From positions 4,395,471 through 4,459,470 of the forward strand of contig NZ_CP086111.1 of assembly GCF_016806835.2 (NCBI RefSeq): 64,000 nucleotides of DNA, written 5' to 3'. The notes under the pieces are model-generated. The model was given only the letters and a program-made list of their open reading frames with translations, was not told the origin of the DNA and searched no databases. The stretch is from Skermanella rosea. Lineage in GTDB: Bacteria; Pseudomonadota; Alphaproteobacteria; Azospirillales; Azospirillaceae. A program made the translations under genes and the position numbers. Below are positions 19,568-28,923 of this stretch, piece after piece (position 1 is the first letter of the stretch; every line of letters begins with the position of its first letter).

Positions 19568-20044
19568 TCAATCGCTCCGGTCCTGGTGGAACACCCATTT
19601 CTCCACGAAATGCAACCCGGTCAGGATCACCGCCGCGAAGATCGTGATCATCAACGCCAGGGCGTGGAGCCCCGCTCCCGCTCCGACCCCAACGGCGCTG
19701 CACAGCCAGATGTTGACGGCGGTGGTGAGGCCATGGACGTCCCGCCGGGCCTGGATGATGACGCCGGCGCTGATGAAGCCGATGGCCTGGGCCAGTCCCT
19801 GGACGATGCGCAGCGGGTCCATGTCGGTATGGCCCGCCGCCTTCAGCATCTCGAAGATCTCCAGGGTGACCAGCGTCGTGCCGGCCGAGCTGAGCGCCAC
19901 CAGCATGTGGGTGCGCAATCCGGCCGACTTGCCCCGGATCTCCCGGTCGATGCCCAGCACCATGCCGCAGAACGATGCCACCGCGAGCCGGAACGCCATT
20001 TCCGACAGCGGCGTGATGGTCCGGAACTCCGCCGCGAAGTCCAT
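19568..20044 (-). CDS. MgtC/SapB family membrane protein
   Basis: The 158-residue protein has four to five hydrophobic spans. The family core is visible in FCGMVLGIDREIRGKSAGLRTHMLVAL, followed by GFISAGVIIQARRDVHGLTTAVNIW. In pathogens MgtC relates to magnesium limitation and acid survival; in other bacteria the role is unclear. It lacks the C-terminal ACT-like domain of full MgtC, so it is the short SapB-like form. The ATG at 20044 follows AAGGGTGAT. Confidence 0.88.
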   Translation of the reverse strand: MDFAAEFRTITPLSEMAFRLAVASFCGMVLGIDREIRGKSAGLRTHMLVALSSAGTTLVTLEIFEMLKAAGHTDMDPLRIVQGLAQAIGFISAGVIIQARRDVHGLTTAVNIWLCSAVGVGAGAGLHALALMITIFAAVILTGLHFVEKWVFHQDRSD

Positions 20045-20127
20045 CGATCACCCTTCGCGTTTGCCGTGGATTTGACTCAATGGGGCGGTCATCTACACTC
20101 CTTGATGAAGGTTCGGTGAAAGCGCTG

Positions 20128-21759
20128 ATGGCCCCTGTATCCAGAGCACCCTCCCCGGTAACATTTGTCTCAACCTTCGGGTTCCTGCTCGCCTGGGCCT
20201 ATCTCAGCCTGGTGCTGAACATGCCCAACTGGACCGGCGATCTGCTGGGCCCCAACCATGTCAGCCCGTCGCTGGAGGTCGCCGCGATCTTCGGCCTGTT
20301 GGCGCTGGCATCGGCCGCCGGGGGCCGGGCCGGCCGGGGCCTCAGCGTGGCGCTGGCCTGGGCGGCGCTGCTCCTGGGGGCGCTGCGCCTCGCCGACATC
20401 ACCAGCCACATGCTGATCGGCCGGCCCGTCAACCTGTCGCTCGACCTCATGCTGCTGCCGGCGATCCTGGAAGTGCTGGCCGGGGCCGCCAGCGTCCCGG
20501 AACTGGTCGCCGCCGCGGCGGCGGTGCCGGCACTCCTGGCCGCGCTGTTCCTCCTGAACCTTCTGGCGATCCGGACGGCCGCGAGGTTCCTGGAACGTCG
20601 GCCGAACCGGCTGCTGTTCGCCGGGGCCTTGTCCGCCCTGGCGGTACCGACCCTGTTCGGCCTGCACCCCTATGCGCCGCTCGACCAGGGATCGGTGGCG
20701 CTGCTCCGCTGGCAGGTCGCCCAGGCCGCGAGCGCGTCGGCGCTGCGGGCGGAGCATCTCGCCGGCTTCCGGACCGATCCGTTCGCCGGCCTGTCCGACG
20801 ACGCCGTGCTGGCGCACCTGGGGCGGCGGGATGTCCATGTCATGTTCTTCGAGTCCTACGGCGAAACGGTGCTGGTCGATCCGCGCTACCGTTCCGTGAT
20901 CGAACCGACCCTGGCGGATTTCGACCGCGCCCTCTCGGAGGAGGGATTCGGCGTGCGCTCCGGGCTGATCGAGTCGCCGATACGGGGCGGGCAGTCCTGG
21001 CTGGCCCACGGCACCTTCCTCAGCGGCGCCCGGCTCGGCGACCAGGGGCTCTACAACCTGATGCTGGAGAGCGGCCGGCAGTCGCTGACCCATTATTTCA
21101 GGCGCGCCGGCTATGAGACCATGGCCGTCATGCCGGCCCTGTCCCGGGCCTGGCCGGAGGGCGGCTTCTGGGGCTTCGACCGGATCTGGAGCACCGACGA
21201 CATGGGCTATGCCGGGCCGCCCTTCGGCTGGGCCGCGATCCCCGACCAGTACACGCTCGATTTCATCCACAGGCAGAAGCTTCGCCAGCGCGACCGGCCC
21301 CTGTTCATCGAATACGCCCTGATCAGCAGCCACGGCCCCTGGGAGCCGCTGCCCCCGCTGCTGGACGACTGGGACGGCATCGGCGACGGCTCGGCTTTCG
21401 AGGGCATGGCGGCGCCGGTCCCGGCCGACCGGCAAGGCTGGAGCGGCATGACCCGCAACTATGCCGACTCGGTCGACTACACCCTGAAGGTCCTGCGCGA
21501 CTACATAACCCGATACATCGCAGACGATGCGCTGATCATCGTCCTGGGAGACCACCAGCCGGCACCGCTGATCACCGGCGACGGCGCGTCGCGCTCGGTC
21601 CCCATCCATGTCATCAGCCGGGATCCCGAACTGCTGGCCCCGTTCGAGGAGTGGGGCTTCAAACCCGGCATGATTCCGGAACCGGAACGGCCGCCCGTAC
21701 CCATGGAGCAGTTCCGCGACCGCTTCCTGGCGGCGTTCAGCGCACGCGAGACCGGCTGA
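20128..21759 (+). CDS. Membrane-anchored sulfatase/phosphoglycerol transferase-like protein
   Basis: The N-terminal 210 residues contain about five membrane helices. A periplasmic alkaline-phosphatase-fold domain follows, as in LTA synthase, OpgB and EptA relatives. Visible metal and active-site elements are VHVMFFESYGET, the GGQSWLAHGTFLSG nucleophile region and IIVLGDHQP with the late Asp/His ligands. The probable role is transfer of a phospho-alcohol group to an envelope glycan or lipid; the substrate is unknown. I placed the start at ATG 20128, with GGTGA upstream. GTG 20116 with GAAGG four bases upstream is a real alternative. Confidence 0.8.
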   Translation: MAPVSRAPSPVTFVSTFGFLLAWAYLSLVLNMPNWTGDLLGPNHVSPSLEVAAIFGLLALASAAGGRAGRGLSVALAWAALLLGALRLADITSHMLIGRPVNLSLDLMLLPAILEVLAGAASVPELVAAAAAVPALLAALFLLNLLAIRTAARFLERRPNRLLFAGALSALAVPTLFGLHPYAPLDQGSVALLRWQVAQAASASALRAEHLAGFRTDPFAGLSDDAVLAHLGRRDVHVMFFESYGETVLVDPRYRSVIEPTLADFDRALSEEGFGVRSGLIESPIRGGQSWLAHGTFLSGARLGDQGLYNLMLESGRQSLTHYFRRAGYETMAVMPALSRAWPEGGFWGFDRIWSTDDMGYAGPPFGWAAIPDQYTLDFIHRQKLRQRDRPLFIEYALISSHGPWEPLPPLLDDWDGIGDGSAFEGMAAPVPADRQGWSGMTRNYADSVDYTLKVLRDYITRYIADDALIIVLGDHQPAPLITGDGASRSVPIHVISRDPELLAPFEEWGFKPGMIPEPERPPVPMEQFRDRFLAAFSARETG

Positions 21760-21814
21760 CCGATCGAACGGCCGGCTTGCCCGGGGGAGCGGCGCTGGGG
21801 TACACCATGACCCC

Positions 21815-22996
21815 ATGTCCATCCCTCCCGTCTACGCCTCCTTCGAGCCGGCCGATCTCGACCGGATGACGATGCTGTTCCGGCACGCCTTCGCCTCGAC
21901 GGCGGACGGTGTCCGCTTCTACATGTCGATCATCGGGGACGACAATTTCCGGGTGATGCGCCGGTCGGGCGCCGCCGTGGGCACCCTGGCGCTGCTCGAC
22001 ATGGCCCAGTATTTCGGCGGGCGCGCCGTTCCCTGCCGGGGGATCGCGGCGGTCGCGGTCGAGCCGGGCGAGCGCGGGCGCGGCACCGGCGGCCGTATGA
22101 TGGCCGCCATGCTGGAGGAGGCGCGCGCCGACGGCATGCCGATCTCGACCCTCTATCCCGCGACCCTGCCGCTCTATTCCAAGGCCGGCTACGGCATGGC
22201 CGGCGACCGCTTCACCTACCGCATCCCGTTCGGAATCCTGCGCGGCCTCCGTCCCGACCCGGCGCCCCGGCTGGCCTCGCCGCCGGACCGCGCCGTCCTG
22301 GCCGGGCTTCAGCGGGAGCGGGCGCAACGGACCAACGGGCTGCTGGAGCGTTGCGAACTGATGTGGCAACGGGTGCGCGGCACCGCCGACAAGCCGCTCG
22401 ACACCTTCCTGATCCCGGGCGACGACGGCCCCGAGGGATACCTGACGGTCGGCCCGCGGGCGCCGGACCGGACTCTCCACGTGGAGGACTGGGTCGCGCT
22501 GACCCCCCGTGCCGGGCGGGCGATCCTGGGCTTCCTGGCGGGCTGGCATTCCCAGGCCAACACCGTCACCTGGGGCGGCGGCCCGGAGGATCTTCTTCTC
22601 CACCTGCTGCCCGACGTCGGCGGCTCCATCGCCTCGTGGGAGCAGTGGATGCTGCGCGTCACCGACGTGGCCGGCGCCCTGGCCGCCCGCGGCTGGCCCA
22701 ACGGGATCCGGGCCGAACTGACGCTCGCCGTGGCCGACCCCCTGCTGCCCGACAATGCCGGCCGCTATAGGATGGAGGTCGCCGACGGCGAGGCTTCGGT
22801 CGAGCGGACCGGCGACGCCGGCTCCGGACCCGCCGACATCGAATTCGGCATCGACGCCCTGGCGACGCTCTACAGCGGCCATCTCGGCCCCGGCACCCTG
22901 GCCGGCCTCGGCCGCCTCCGCGCTTCTCCCGAGGCGCTCGCCACCGCGACGGCCTTGTTCGCAGGACCGCGGCCGTGGCTGGCGGACATGTTCTGA
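21815..22996 (+). CDS. Eis-type GNAT N-acetyltransferase
   Basis: The 393-residue protein matches the 'enhanced intracellular survival' family in length and order. The N-terminal GNAT domain has the acetyl-CoA loop VEPGERGRGTGGRMM (about residues 83-97) and LYSKAGYGMAGDRFTY. A second degenerate GNAT-like middle follows, then a C-terminal SCP2-like domain (LTLAVADPLLPDN). Eis proteins acetylate lysines or aminoglycoside amines; the natural substrate here is unknown. The product ends in a free-carboxylate-type tail (PWLADMF) typical of Eis. Confidence 0.85.
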   Translation: MSIPPVYASFEPADLDRMTMLFRHAFASTADGVRFYMSIIGDDNFRVMRRSGAAVGTLALLDMAQYFGGRAVPCRGIAAVAVEPGERGRGTGGRMMAAMLEEARADGMPISTLYPATLPLYSKAGYGMAGDRFTYRIPFGILRGLRPDPAPRLASPPDRAVLAGLQRERAQRTNGLLERCELMWQRVRGTADKPLDTFLIPGDDGPEGYLTVGPRAPDRTLHVEDWVALTPRAGRAILGFLAGWHSQANTVTWGGGPEDLLLHLLPDVGGSIASWEQWMLRVTDVAGALAARGWPNGIRAELTLAVADPLLPDNAGRYRMEVADGEASVERTGDAGSGPADIEFGIDALATLYSGHLGPGTLAGLGRLRASPEALATATALFAGPRPWLADMF

Positions 22997-23018
22997 AACC
23001 TCCCTGAACCGGAGGGGA

Positions 23019-24104
23019 TCAGGATCCGCGGTGCTTCCGGGCCGTCTCCGCCGGTTCGGGCGCCACCGCGAAATAGTCGAACCGCCCTTCGGGCTCCGGC
23101 CGCTTGGGCAGCATGTCCAGGGCCTTTGCCATCTGGCGGCGCCCCGCCGCCCAGCGGTCCCGGATCGATCCCGGCGAGAAATCGAACAGTTTCCCGGCGA
23201 GCTCCAGTTCCGGCGCATCATAGATGACGTGGACCAGCGTCACCCGCGACCCCCGGGGTTCGTACCGATCGCGCAACGCGTATTCCCGCCGGAGCCCGGC
23301 GATGTTCCGCCTCCCCTGGCTGGAGAACACGAGGTCCTCCGTCCGCTGGAACGCGGCGTTCAGGCGCTTCGGGCGATCGCCGCGCATGCTGTGCAGGTCG
23401 GACGCGAAACAGACCATGTCCCGTTCGGGCGGATCCTCCAGCACGCGGTCCACCGGCAGGTTGTTGCCCAGCCCCGCGTCGCACAGCAGGCGCCCGTCGA
23501 CTTCCACGGGCTGGAATATCGGCATCAACGCCACGGCCGCCAGCAGGTGCCGGGCGTCGATCCGGTCCTGGGTATTGTCGAACAGCACTTCCTCCCCTGT
23601 TTCCACGTCGATGCAGACGAAGGAGAGCCGCGTCTCGGCCCGGTTCAGCAGATCGAAGTCGATCAGCCGCTCCAGGGTCCTGCGCAGCGGAGCCTGGTCG
23701 TAGAGCGCGACGTCGTTGGGCAGCCAGGGCAGTGCCGAAAGCGCTCCGGGGAAGCGGTGCCGGTAGATGCCGGGCCGCCCGAAAGCCAGCGCGTTGACGA
23801 TATGGGCGGCGCTGTAGAACTCGCGCAGCCGCGCGTCGTCCGTCGGGATCGGCCAGAAACTGGCCTGCGCCGCCTCTTCCCAATACTGGCGAAGCCGTTC
23901 CTGGCGGTGCTCGGGACGGTTGCCCGCCAGGATCGCGGCCGTCAGGGCGCCCACGGAGGTTCCGGCCACCCAGCCGGGCCGGATGCCGCGCGCCTCCAGT
24001 TCCTCGTGGACGCCGCCGTGATAGGCGCCCAGCGCGTTGCCGCCGCTCAGCACGAGCGCCGTTTCGACCGGCTTGCCGGTCCCGGATGGGATCGATGCTG
24101 TCAT
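23019..24104 (-). CDS. Patatin-like phospholipase with DUF3734-type C-terminus
   Basis: The 361-residue cytosolic lipid hydrolase candidate carries the oxyanion motif SGGNALGAYHGG, the nucleophile elbow GTSVGALTAA and the catalytic Asp in CDAGLGNNLPVD. The C-terminal 110 residues (RVTLVHVIYDAPE...KLFDFSPGSIRDRWAAGRRQM) match the domain often attached to bacterial patatins. It starts 18 bp after the SIR2-like gene ends, on the same strand, so both are probably translated from one transcript. No signal peptide or membrane span was seen. Confidence 0.87.
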   Translation of the reverse strand: MTASIPSGTGKPVETALVLSGGNALGAYHGGVHEELEARGIRPGWVAGTSVGALTAAILAGNRPEHRQERLRQYWEEAAQASFWPIPTDDARLREFYSAAHIVNALAFGRPGIYRHRFPGALSALPWLPNDVALYDQAPLRRTLERLIDFDLLNRAETRLSFVCIDVETGEEVLFDNTQDRIDARHLLAAVALMPIFQPVEVDGRLLCDAGLGNNLPVDRVLEDPPERDMVCFASDLHSMRGDRPKRLNAAFQRTEDLVFSSQGRRNIAGLRREYALRDRYEPRGSRVTLVHVIYDAPELELAGKLFDFSPGSIRDRWAAGRRQMAKALDMLPKRPEPEGRFDYFAVAPEPAETARKHRGS

Positions 24105-24122
24105 CGGGTACCTTTTGCACTG

Positions 24123-24995
24123 CTACGGAAACTGGCCGGCCCGGGCCTCTTCGAGGCCTTCCCTCAGCTTGGTGAGGAACGATACCAGCGCCCGGTCAGG
24201 CGTCTCCGCCTCCTCGCTCAGGACGCGGATGCCCCACTGGTTCAGGACCGCCTCCTCGACCGGGTTGCGTTCGATCATGAAGACGAAGGATTGCGGCCGA
24301 TCCACTTCGTAGCCGGACTGCCTCCATGTCTGCCAAAGGCGGTGCAGCAGCAGCCTGATGTTCATGTCGTGCATGCTGTATCCGATGAACAGGATCGTCT
24401 TTCCGAACGCATCGGACCGGAACTTGATATCGAGGGGCGAGTCGAACGACAGACGCCTGAAATAGTCGCTCTCGGTTATGACCAGCGACTGGTCGTCGTC
24501 GAAATCGCCGTGGAACTTGATGATCTGCGTGACGCCCTCCACGGTCTTGGCCATGTCGCGGGCGTTGATGACCTTGATGAAATCCCGGTCGTACAGCGCA
24601 TAGGCGACTTCCAGGTTGCGGTCGTAGTTGGTCGTGTAGATGATCGGGAAATCGAGCTGCACGATCAGCTCATGGACCTTGGACTCCCGGATCCTCTGCT
24701 CCGACACGCACCAATTGCGATCCATCCAGCTCCTCAGCGGGCCGATGCTGCCCTGGCGCAGGCGGTAATACTCGGCCAGGACTGGATAGTCGACGCCCAG
24801 GCCGTAGCGCAGCCCCTCGTCGAACCCGAACTCCCTGCCCATGCGGGCGATCAGTTCCCGCCATGGCGGCAGGCCCGCGTTGATCGATACGCCCGCCCCC
24901 GCGAACAGGATCGCACGGCGGTCCTTCAATGCATGAACCAGCTCCTGGATCGGCGACATCGATACGGCGGTTGCTCCGGCAGTGGTTTGAGACAT
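24123..24995 (-). CDS. SIR2-like domain protein (predicted NAD-binding/NADase)
   Basis: The 290-residue protein is built around one SIR2-like fold. FAGAGVSINAGLPPWREL binds NAD, TTNYDRNLE carries the conserved Asn/Asp, KFHGDFD carries the catalytic His, and LFIGYSMHDMNIRLLL closes the fold. It lacks the zinc-binding Cys of true sirtuin deacetylases, so NAD hydrolysis or binding is more likely. ATG 24995 has a strong AAAGGTGAG site. The downstream partner is a patatin phospholipase. SIR2-like NADases are effectors in several anti-phage systems; that role here is inference. Confidence 0.85.
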   Translation of the reverse strand: MSQTTAGATAVSMSPIQELVHALKDRRAILFAGAGVSINAGLPPWRELIARMGREFGFDEGLRYGLGVDYPVLAEYYRLRQGSIGPLRSWMDRNWCVSEQRIRESKVHELIVQLDFPIIYTTNYDRNLEVAYALYDRDFIKVINARDMAKTVEGVTQIIKFHGDFDDDQSLVITESDYFRRLSFDSPLDIKFRSDAFGKTILFIGYSMHDMNIRLLLHRLWQTWRQSGYEVDRPQSFVFMIERNPVEEAVLNQWGIRVLSEEAETPDRALVSFLTKLREGLEEARAGQFP

Positions 24996-25080
24996 GGGCT
25001 CACCTTTCAGCCGGAGAACAGGCTCATCCCGAGTTGCGTTCCTCGCGACGGGACACCGGGCCGACGCTGCGAGGCGTCCG

Positions 25081-27306
25081 CTACAGGATCGCTCCGTAAG
25101 TCGCCGGCATCGGCTGCCCGGGCCTGAATTCCGTGGCATCGGCGGCGGATCGGGAAGACCGCTCCGGACGGCTCTCCCCCGCCCCCTCCTGTATCGCGGC
25201 CTGGATCTTCCGGTTCAGCTCGGCGCCGGAGTAGGGTTTGGCGATCATCGCGTAGCCCCGGTCGGTGCCGTCCTCGTTGGCGACCGCATGGCCGGCGAAT
25301 CCGGAGGTGAGGAGGATCGCGAGGCCGGGGCGCAGGCGTTGCGCCAGGCGGGCGAGTTCCGCCCCGTTCATGCCGGGAGGCATGACGATGTCGCTGAACA
25401 GCAGGTCGATGGGCTGTTCTCCCCGCAAGACCACCAGCGCCTCGTTGGCGTTGGCGGCGCCGGTCACCCGGTGTCCCTGATCCTCCAGGGTGGACATGGC
25501 GGCCACGCGGATCAGGGCATCGTCCTCGACCAGCAATATGTCCAGCGGGCGGACGGCGCCCGGATGGGCCGACTGCCTTGACGGCCGGCGTACGACCCGG
25601 TCCCGCGGAAAGCGGACCGTCGCGGTGGTCCCGCTGCCCACGACGCTGCTGAGCTGGATGGTGCCGCCGTGCAACTCGACGAGCCGGCGGGTCAGCGGCA
25701 GGCCCAACCCGGTTCCCTCGACATCGCGGGCTCCGGCGTCGTCGGCGCGCCAGAAGGATTCGAACATGCGGCTCAGGTTGTCCTCGGCGACGCCGATTCC
25801 GGTGTCCACGACCGACAGGACCAACCCTCCGAAGGCGTCCAGGTCGACCATGATATCCACCTTCCCGCCGCTCGGAGTATATTTGACCGCGTTGGAAATC
25901 AGGTTGAGCAGGATCTGGCGCAGCCGCTTCTCATCCCCGCGGATGAAGCGCGCCTCGGCCTCGACCGCGGCCGACAGGGACAGGCCGGCCCGTTTGGCCC
26001 GGGGCTCCAGCATCCGGGTGCAGAAATCGACCGCCTTCAGCAAATCGACGTCTTCCTCCTGAAGGGCCAGCTTGCCGGCCTCGGCCTTGGCATGGTCAAG
26101 GATCTCGTTGATCAGTTCGAGCAGGTGCTGGCCGCTGTCGCAGATATCGTTAGCCCATTCCCGGTAGCTCGGATCGCCGAGCGGTCCCGAAACCTCGTTC
26201 CGGGTCATGTCGGCGAAACCGATGATGGCGTTGAGCGGGCTGCGCAACTCGTGGCTCAACCCGGCGAGGAACTCGCTCTTGGCCTGGCTTGCGGCCTCGG
26301 CGGCGTCCTTGGCCCGCTGCAGTTCCGCAGCCGTGCGCTTGCGCTCCGAGATATCCCGCATGATCCCGGTGAAGTGCCGCTGCCCGTCGCCGCTCTCCCA
26401 TTCCGCGATCGACAGGTCGAGCGGAAAGACGCTGCCGTCCCGGCGCCGCCCCTGCACCTCGCGCCCGACACCGATGATTCGCTGCTCCCCCGTCGCCAGG
26501 TAGCGGGCGAGATGGCCGTCATGGGCCGAGCGGCCCGGCTCGGGCATCAGGATGCCGACATTCTGCCCGATCACGTCGGCCGCGGCGTAGCCGAACATGC
26601 GCTCCGCGGCCGGATTGAACGCGACGAGCCTGCCCTGGTGGTCGATGATCGTGATCGCGTCGACCGCGGTATCGAAGATGGCCCGGTGCCGGGCCTCGCT
26701 TGTCCGGAGGGCGTGGATGCTGTCGATCCGTTCCCGCTCGCGGGAGAGCATGGTGCCGAACAGCAGGATCCCGCCGGTCGTCATGATCGCCAGCGGCAGC
26801 GCGGCGGTCGAGAACGTGTGGATCGCGTCGGCCCAGGACGGCAGCAGGAAGACGCTCAGCACCTGGGATGACGCCATGATGCCGAGAACCAGGAAATGCC
26901 CTGTCCGGAGCCGGCCGAGGGACCTCCGGAACATCAGGACGAAGACGATGCCGGCGAGCGAGCACAGCATGACGCCGGCCGTCCCGGCGAGCGCCCCGAT
27001 GCCGCCGCTCCAGAAATAGCGGTACGCTCCGGCGACGGCCCCGGCGAGGACCGCGGCGGGGATCCCGCCGAATGGAGCGGCAAGGCCGAGCATGATGCTC
27101 CGCGCATCGATGAGCACTCCGGGAATGATCTGGATCGGCGCCAGCATCGAAAGCACGGCGCCGCCGCCGAAAAGAATACCGCAGGCCAGGGTCCGCAAAC
27201 GCGGCCGCTTATCGACCCGCCTCAAGGCGTTGGTGTAGGCAGCGAGTATCAATCCGAGCAGGCCGGCGCTCTCGGCGAGGGAAAACAGGACACCAAAAAA
27301 GGACAT
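25081..27306 (-). CDS. Membrane hybrid histidine kinase (5TM-PAS-HisKA-HATPase-REC)
   Basis: The 741-residue sensor starts with five to six membrane helices of the 5TMR-LYT type (GLAAPFGGIPAAVLAGAVAGAYRY). A PAS domain follows (about 205-325, HRAIFDTAVDAITIID...). HisKA is next with His in FLAGLSHELRSPLNAIIGFAD, then HATPase (NLISNAVKYTPSGG, GTGLGLPLTRRLVELHGG). The C-terminal receiver has LVEDDALI, the phosphoacceptor Asp in LLFSDIVMPPGMNG and the conserved Lys in IAKPYS. It is a self-contained phosphorelay sensor; no partner output protein is adjacent. The upstream leader is AT-rich with no obvious ribosome site. Confidence 0.9.
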   Translation of the reverse strand: MSFFGVLFSLAESAGLLGLILAAYTNALRRVDKRPRLRTLACGILFGGGAVLSMLAPIQIIPGVLIDARSIMLGLAAPFGGIPAAVLAGAVAGAYRYFWSGGIGALAGTAGVMLCSLAGIVFVLMFRRSLGRLRTGHFLVLGIMASSQVLSVFLLPSWADAIHTFSTAALPLAIMTTGGILLFGTMLSRERERIDSIHALRTSEARHRAIFDTAVDAITIIDHQGRLVAFNPAAERMFGYAAADVIGQNVGILMPEPGRSAHDGHLARYLATGEQRIIGVGREVQGRRRDGSVFPLDLSIAEWESGDGQRHFTGIMRDISERKRTAAELQRAKDAAEAASQAKSEFLAGLSHELRSPLNAIIGFADMTRNEVSGPLGDPSYREWANDICDSGQHLLELINEILDHAKAEAGKLALQEEDVDLLKAVDFCTRMLEPRAKRAGLSLSAAVEAEARFIRGDEKRLRQILLNLISNAVKYTPSGGKVDIMVDLDAFGGLVLSVVDTGIGVAEDNLSRMFESFWRADDAGARDVEGTGLGLPLTRRLVELHGGTIQLSSVVGSGTTATVRFPRDRVVRRPSRQSAHPGAVRPLDILLVEDDALIRVAAMSTLEDQGHRVTGAANANEALVVLRGEQPIDLLFSDIVMPPGMNGAELARLAQRLRPGLAILLTSGFAGHAVANEDGTDRGYAMIAKPYSGAELNRKIQAAIQEGAGESRPERSSRSAADATEFRPGQPMPATYGAIL

Positions 27307-27448
27307 GAAACTACTCGCGAAAAGATCTTCGGCGAGTGTGCTGCCTAGGTCTTGAAGATTTGATAACGCGGCGCCTGCCGGGCCGCGGACCCTGTCCCGG
27401 ACAAGTAAACGAAGTCACGGCAACATGAACATATATTGTTATGAATTT

Positions 27449-28573
27449 CTAACGATTTTGCTTGGAATCGCAAAATTCCCCGATCGGGTGCCGTCCGAGC
27501 ACGGCCTCGATCTGCTTCGCCGTCTCACGGGCGGTCCGCATGACGCCGATCAGCGTCGCCGAAGCGATCCCGGTCCACTCGCCGTAGCCGACCAGCCAAA
27601 GGCGCGGCTCCCCCGTGGACCGCGTGCCGTCGACCCGGACCCTGCCGTCCGCCTCGACGACGCCGAGCCCTTTCAGCGGGTCCAGGGCCGGCCGGAACCC
27701 GGTGCACCAGATCACGGCATCCGCCTGCGTTTCGGTACCGTCGCGCCACACCACGCCCGACTCGGTGAACCGCACGAACGGCCGCACCGATGTCAGCACG
27801 CCGCGGTCCCGCGCCTCGCGGACCGGCGGCACCATGACGATGTCGCCCAGCCCTCCCTTCGGCGTCTCCACCGTCCGCCCTTCCTGCAAAGCCCGCCAGC
27901 GGTCGGTGGCGCGCTCGAACAGGACCCGCCCGTCCACATCGTTGGGCAGGAACGACGGCGGGTCGATCGTCACCCAGAGCGTCCGCGCCACCTTCGAGAC
28001 TTCCGCCAGGATCTGCGCGCCGGAATTGCCGCCGCCGACGATCAGGACGGTGAGGCCGGCGTAATCGTCCGGGCGGCGATAGTCCGCCGAATGCACCTGC
28101 CGGCCCCCGTACTCGTGCCGCCCGGGATAATCCGGAACGAACGGCCGGCGCCAGGTCCCGGTGGCGCTCACCACCGCCCGGCCCCGCCAGTCGCCGCGGT
28201 CGGTGCGGACCAGCAGGCCGTCGCCGGCCCGGACCACCGTCTCCACCCTTGCGGGACGGACGACGGGAAAGCCGTAGCGGGCCTCATAGCGCGCCAGGTA
28301 ATCGATCACATGGTCGCGGCGCGGATACTCCTCCCCGGCCGGGGGCATCGGCCACCCGGGAAGCGAACTCCACTGCGCCGGAGAGAACAGGCGCAGCGAC
28401 TCCCAGCCATGCCGCCACGCACCGCCCGCTCCATCCTCCCCGTCGAGGATGACGAAGGACAATCCCGTCCGGCGCAGAAAATACCCGACGGCCAAGCCGG
28501 ACTGCCCACCGCCGATCACCACGACATCGCATGCCCGGGCCTGCCGTTCGGCCCCGATCGGCTCGCCGTCCAT
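27449..28573 (-). CDS. Flavin-dependent monooxygenase (FAD/NADPH, ArsO/FMO-like)
   Basis: The 374-residue enzyme has an N-terminal FAD Rossmann motif ([17 protein letters not shown]) and a second NADPH motif ([13 protein letters not shown], about residue 170), with ATGTW and WCTGFRP between and after them. This layout matches small single-component FMO-like proteins, including ArsO of arsenic operons. No ars genes are nearby, so the substrate is open. The C-terminus is short compared with Baeyer-Villiger enzymes. Confidence 0.85.
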   Translation of the reverse strand: MDGEPIGAERQARACDVVVIGGGQSGLAVGYFLRRTGLSFVILDGEDGAGGAWRHGWESLRLFSPAQWSSLPGWPMPPAGEEYPRRDHVIDYLARYEARYGFPVVRPARVETVVRAGDGLLVRTDRGDWRGRAVVSATGTWRRPFVPDYPGRHEYGGRQVHSADYRRPDDYAGLTVLIVGGGNSGAQILAEVSKVARTLWVTIDPPSFLPNDVDGRVLFERATDRWRALQEGRTVETPKGGLGDIVMVPPVREARDRGVLTSVRPFVRFTESGVVWRDGTETQADAVIWCTGFRPALDPLKGLGVVEADGRVRVDGTRSTGEPRLWLVGYGEWTGIASATLIGVMRTARETAKQIEAVLGRHPIGEFCDSKQNR

Positions 28574-28923
28574 CGCTCGACTCCCTCCATGGAACTTCAG
28601 GCCCGACGGCGGGGCCTTGCGGGCGGTTCCCGCACTTTAGGGCAGTGCGCGCGGGTCCATCAACACTCCGGCACCGGAGAGATCGCGGGGCGGTTTCACA
28701 TGAATGAAAATCGCGAGCTCACAAAATCCCGACGAGTAAAGGCGCCTTTTTGATACACCAATACTGAAGTCTTCTCTTTAGGTGCTGCACCGATACGTTG
28801 GGTCTCCAGGGAAAATATGTGAACCGGATCACTGTGAGCCAGGTCTCATCTTCGTAGCCTCGGCCATCGCACCGGATAGCCGGGATCTTCCATAGCCCGG
28901 ACACCTCTCGATAGGAGCCGACC
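28574..28923. other. Divergent intergenic region, no gene seen
   Basis: This stretch of about 350 bp lies between the divergent monooxygenase and ferritin-like genes. It is AT-richer in 28690-28860, includes a poly-T run near 28745, and must hold both promoters. No convincing small frame or RNA was seen. Confidence 0.4.

Noticed and set aside
22998-23016. Short hairpin between the Eis-type and patatin genes
   Set aside because: The stem is only 5 bp (CCTCC/GGAGG) with no U tract, so a terminator call is not supported.
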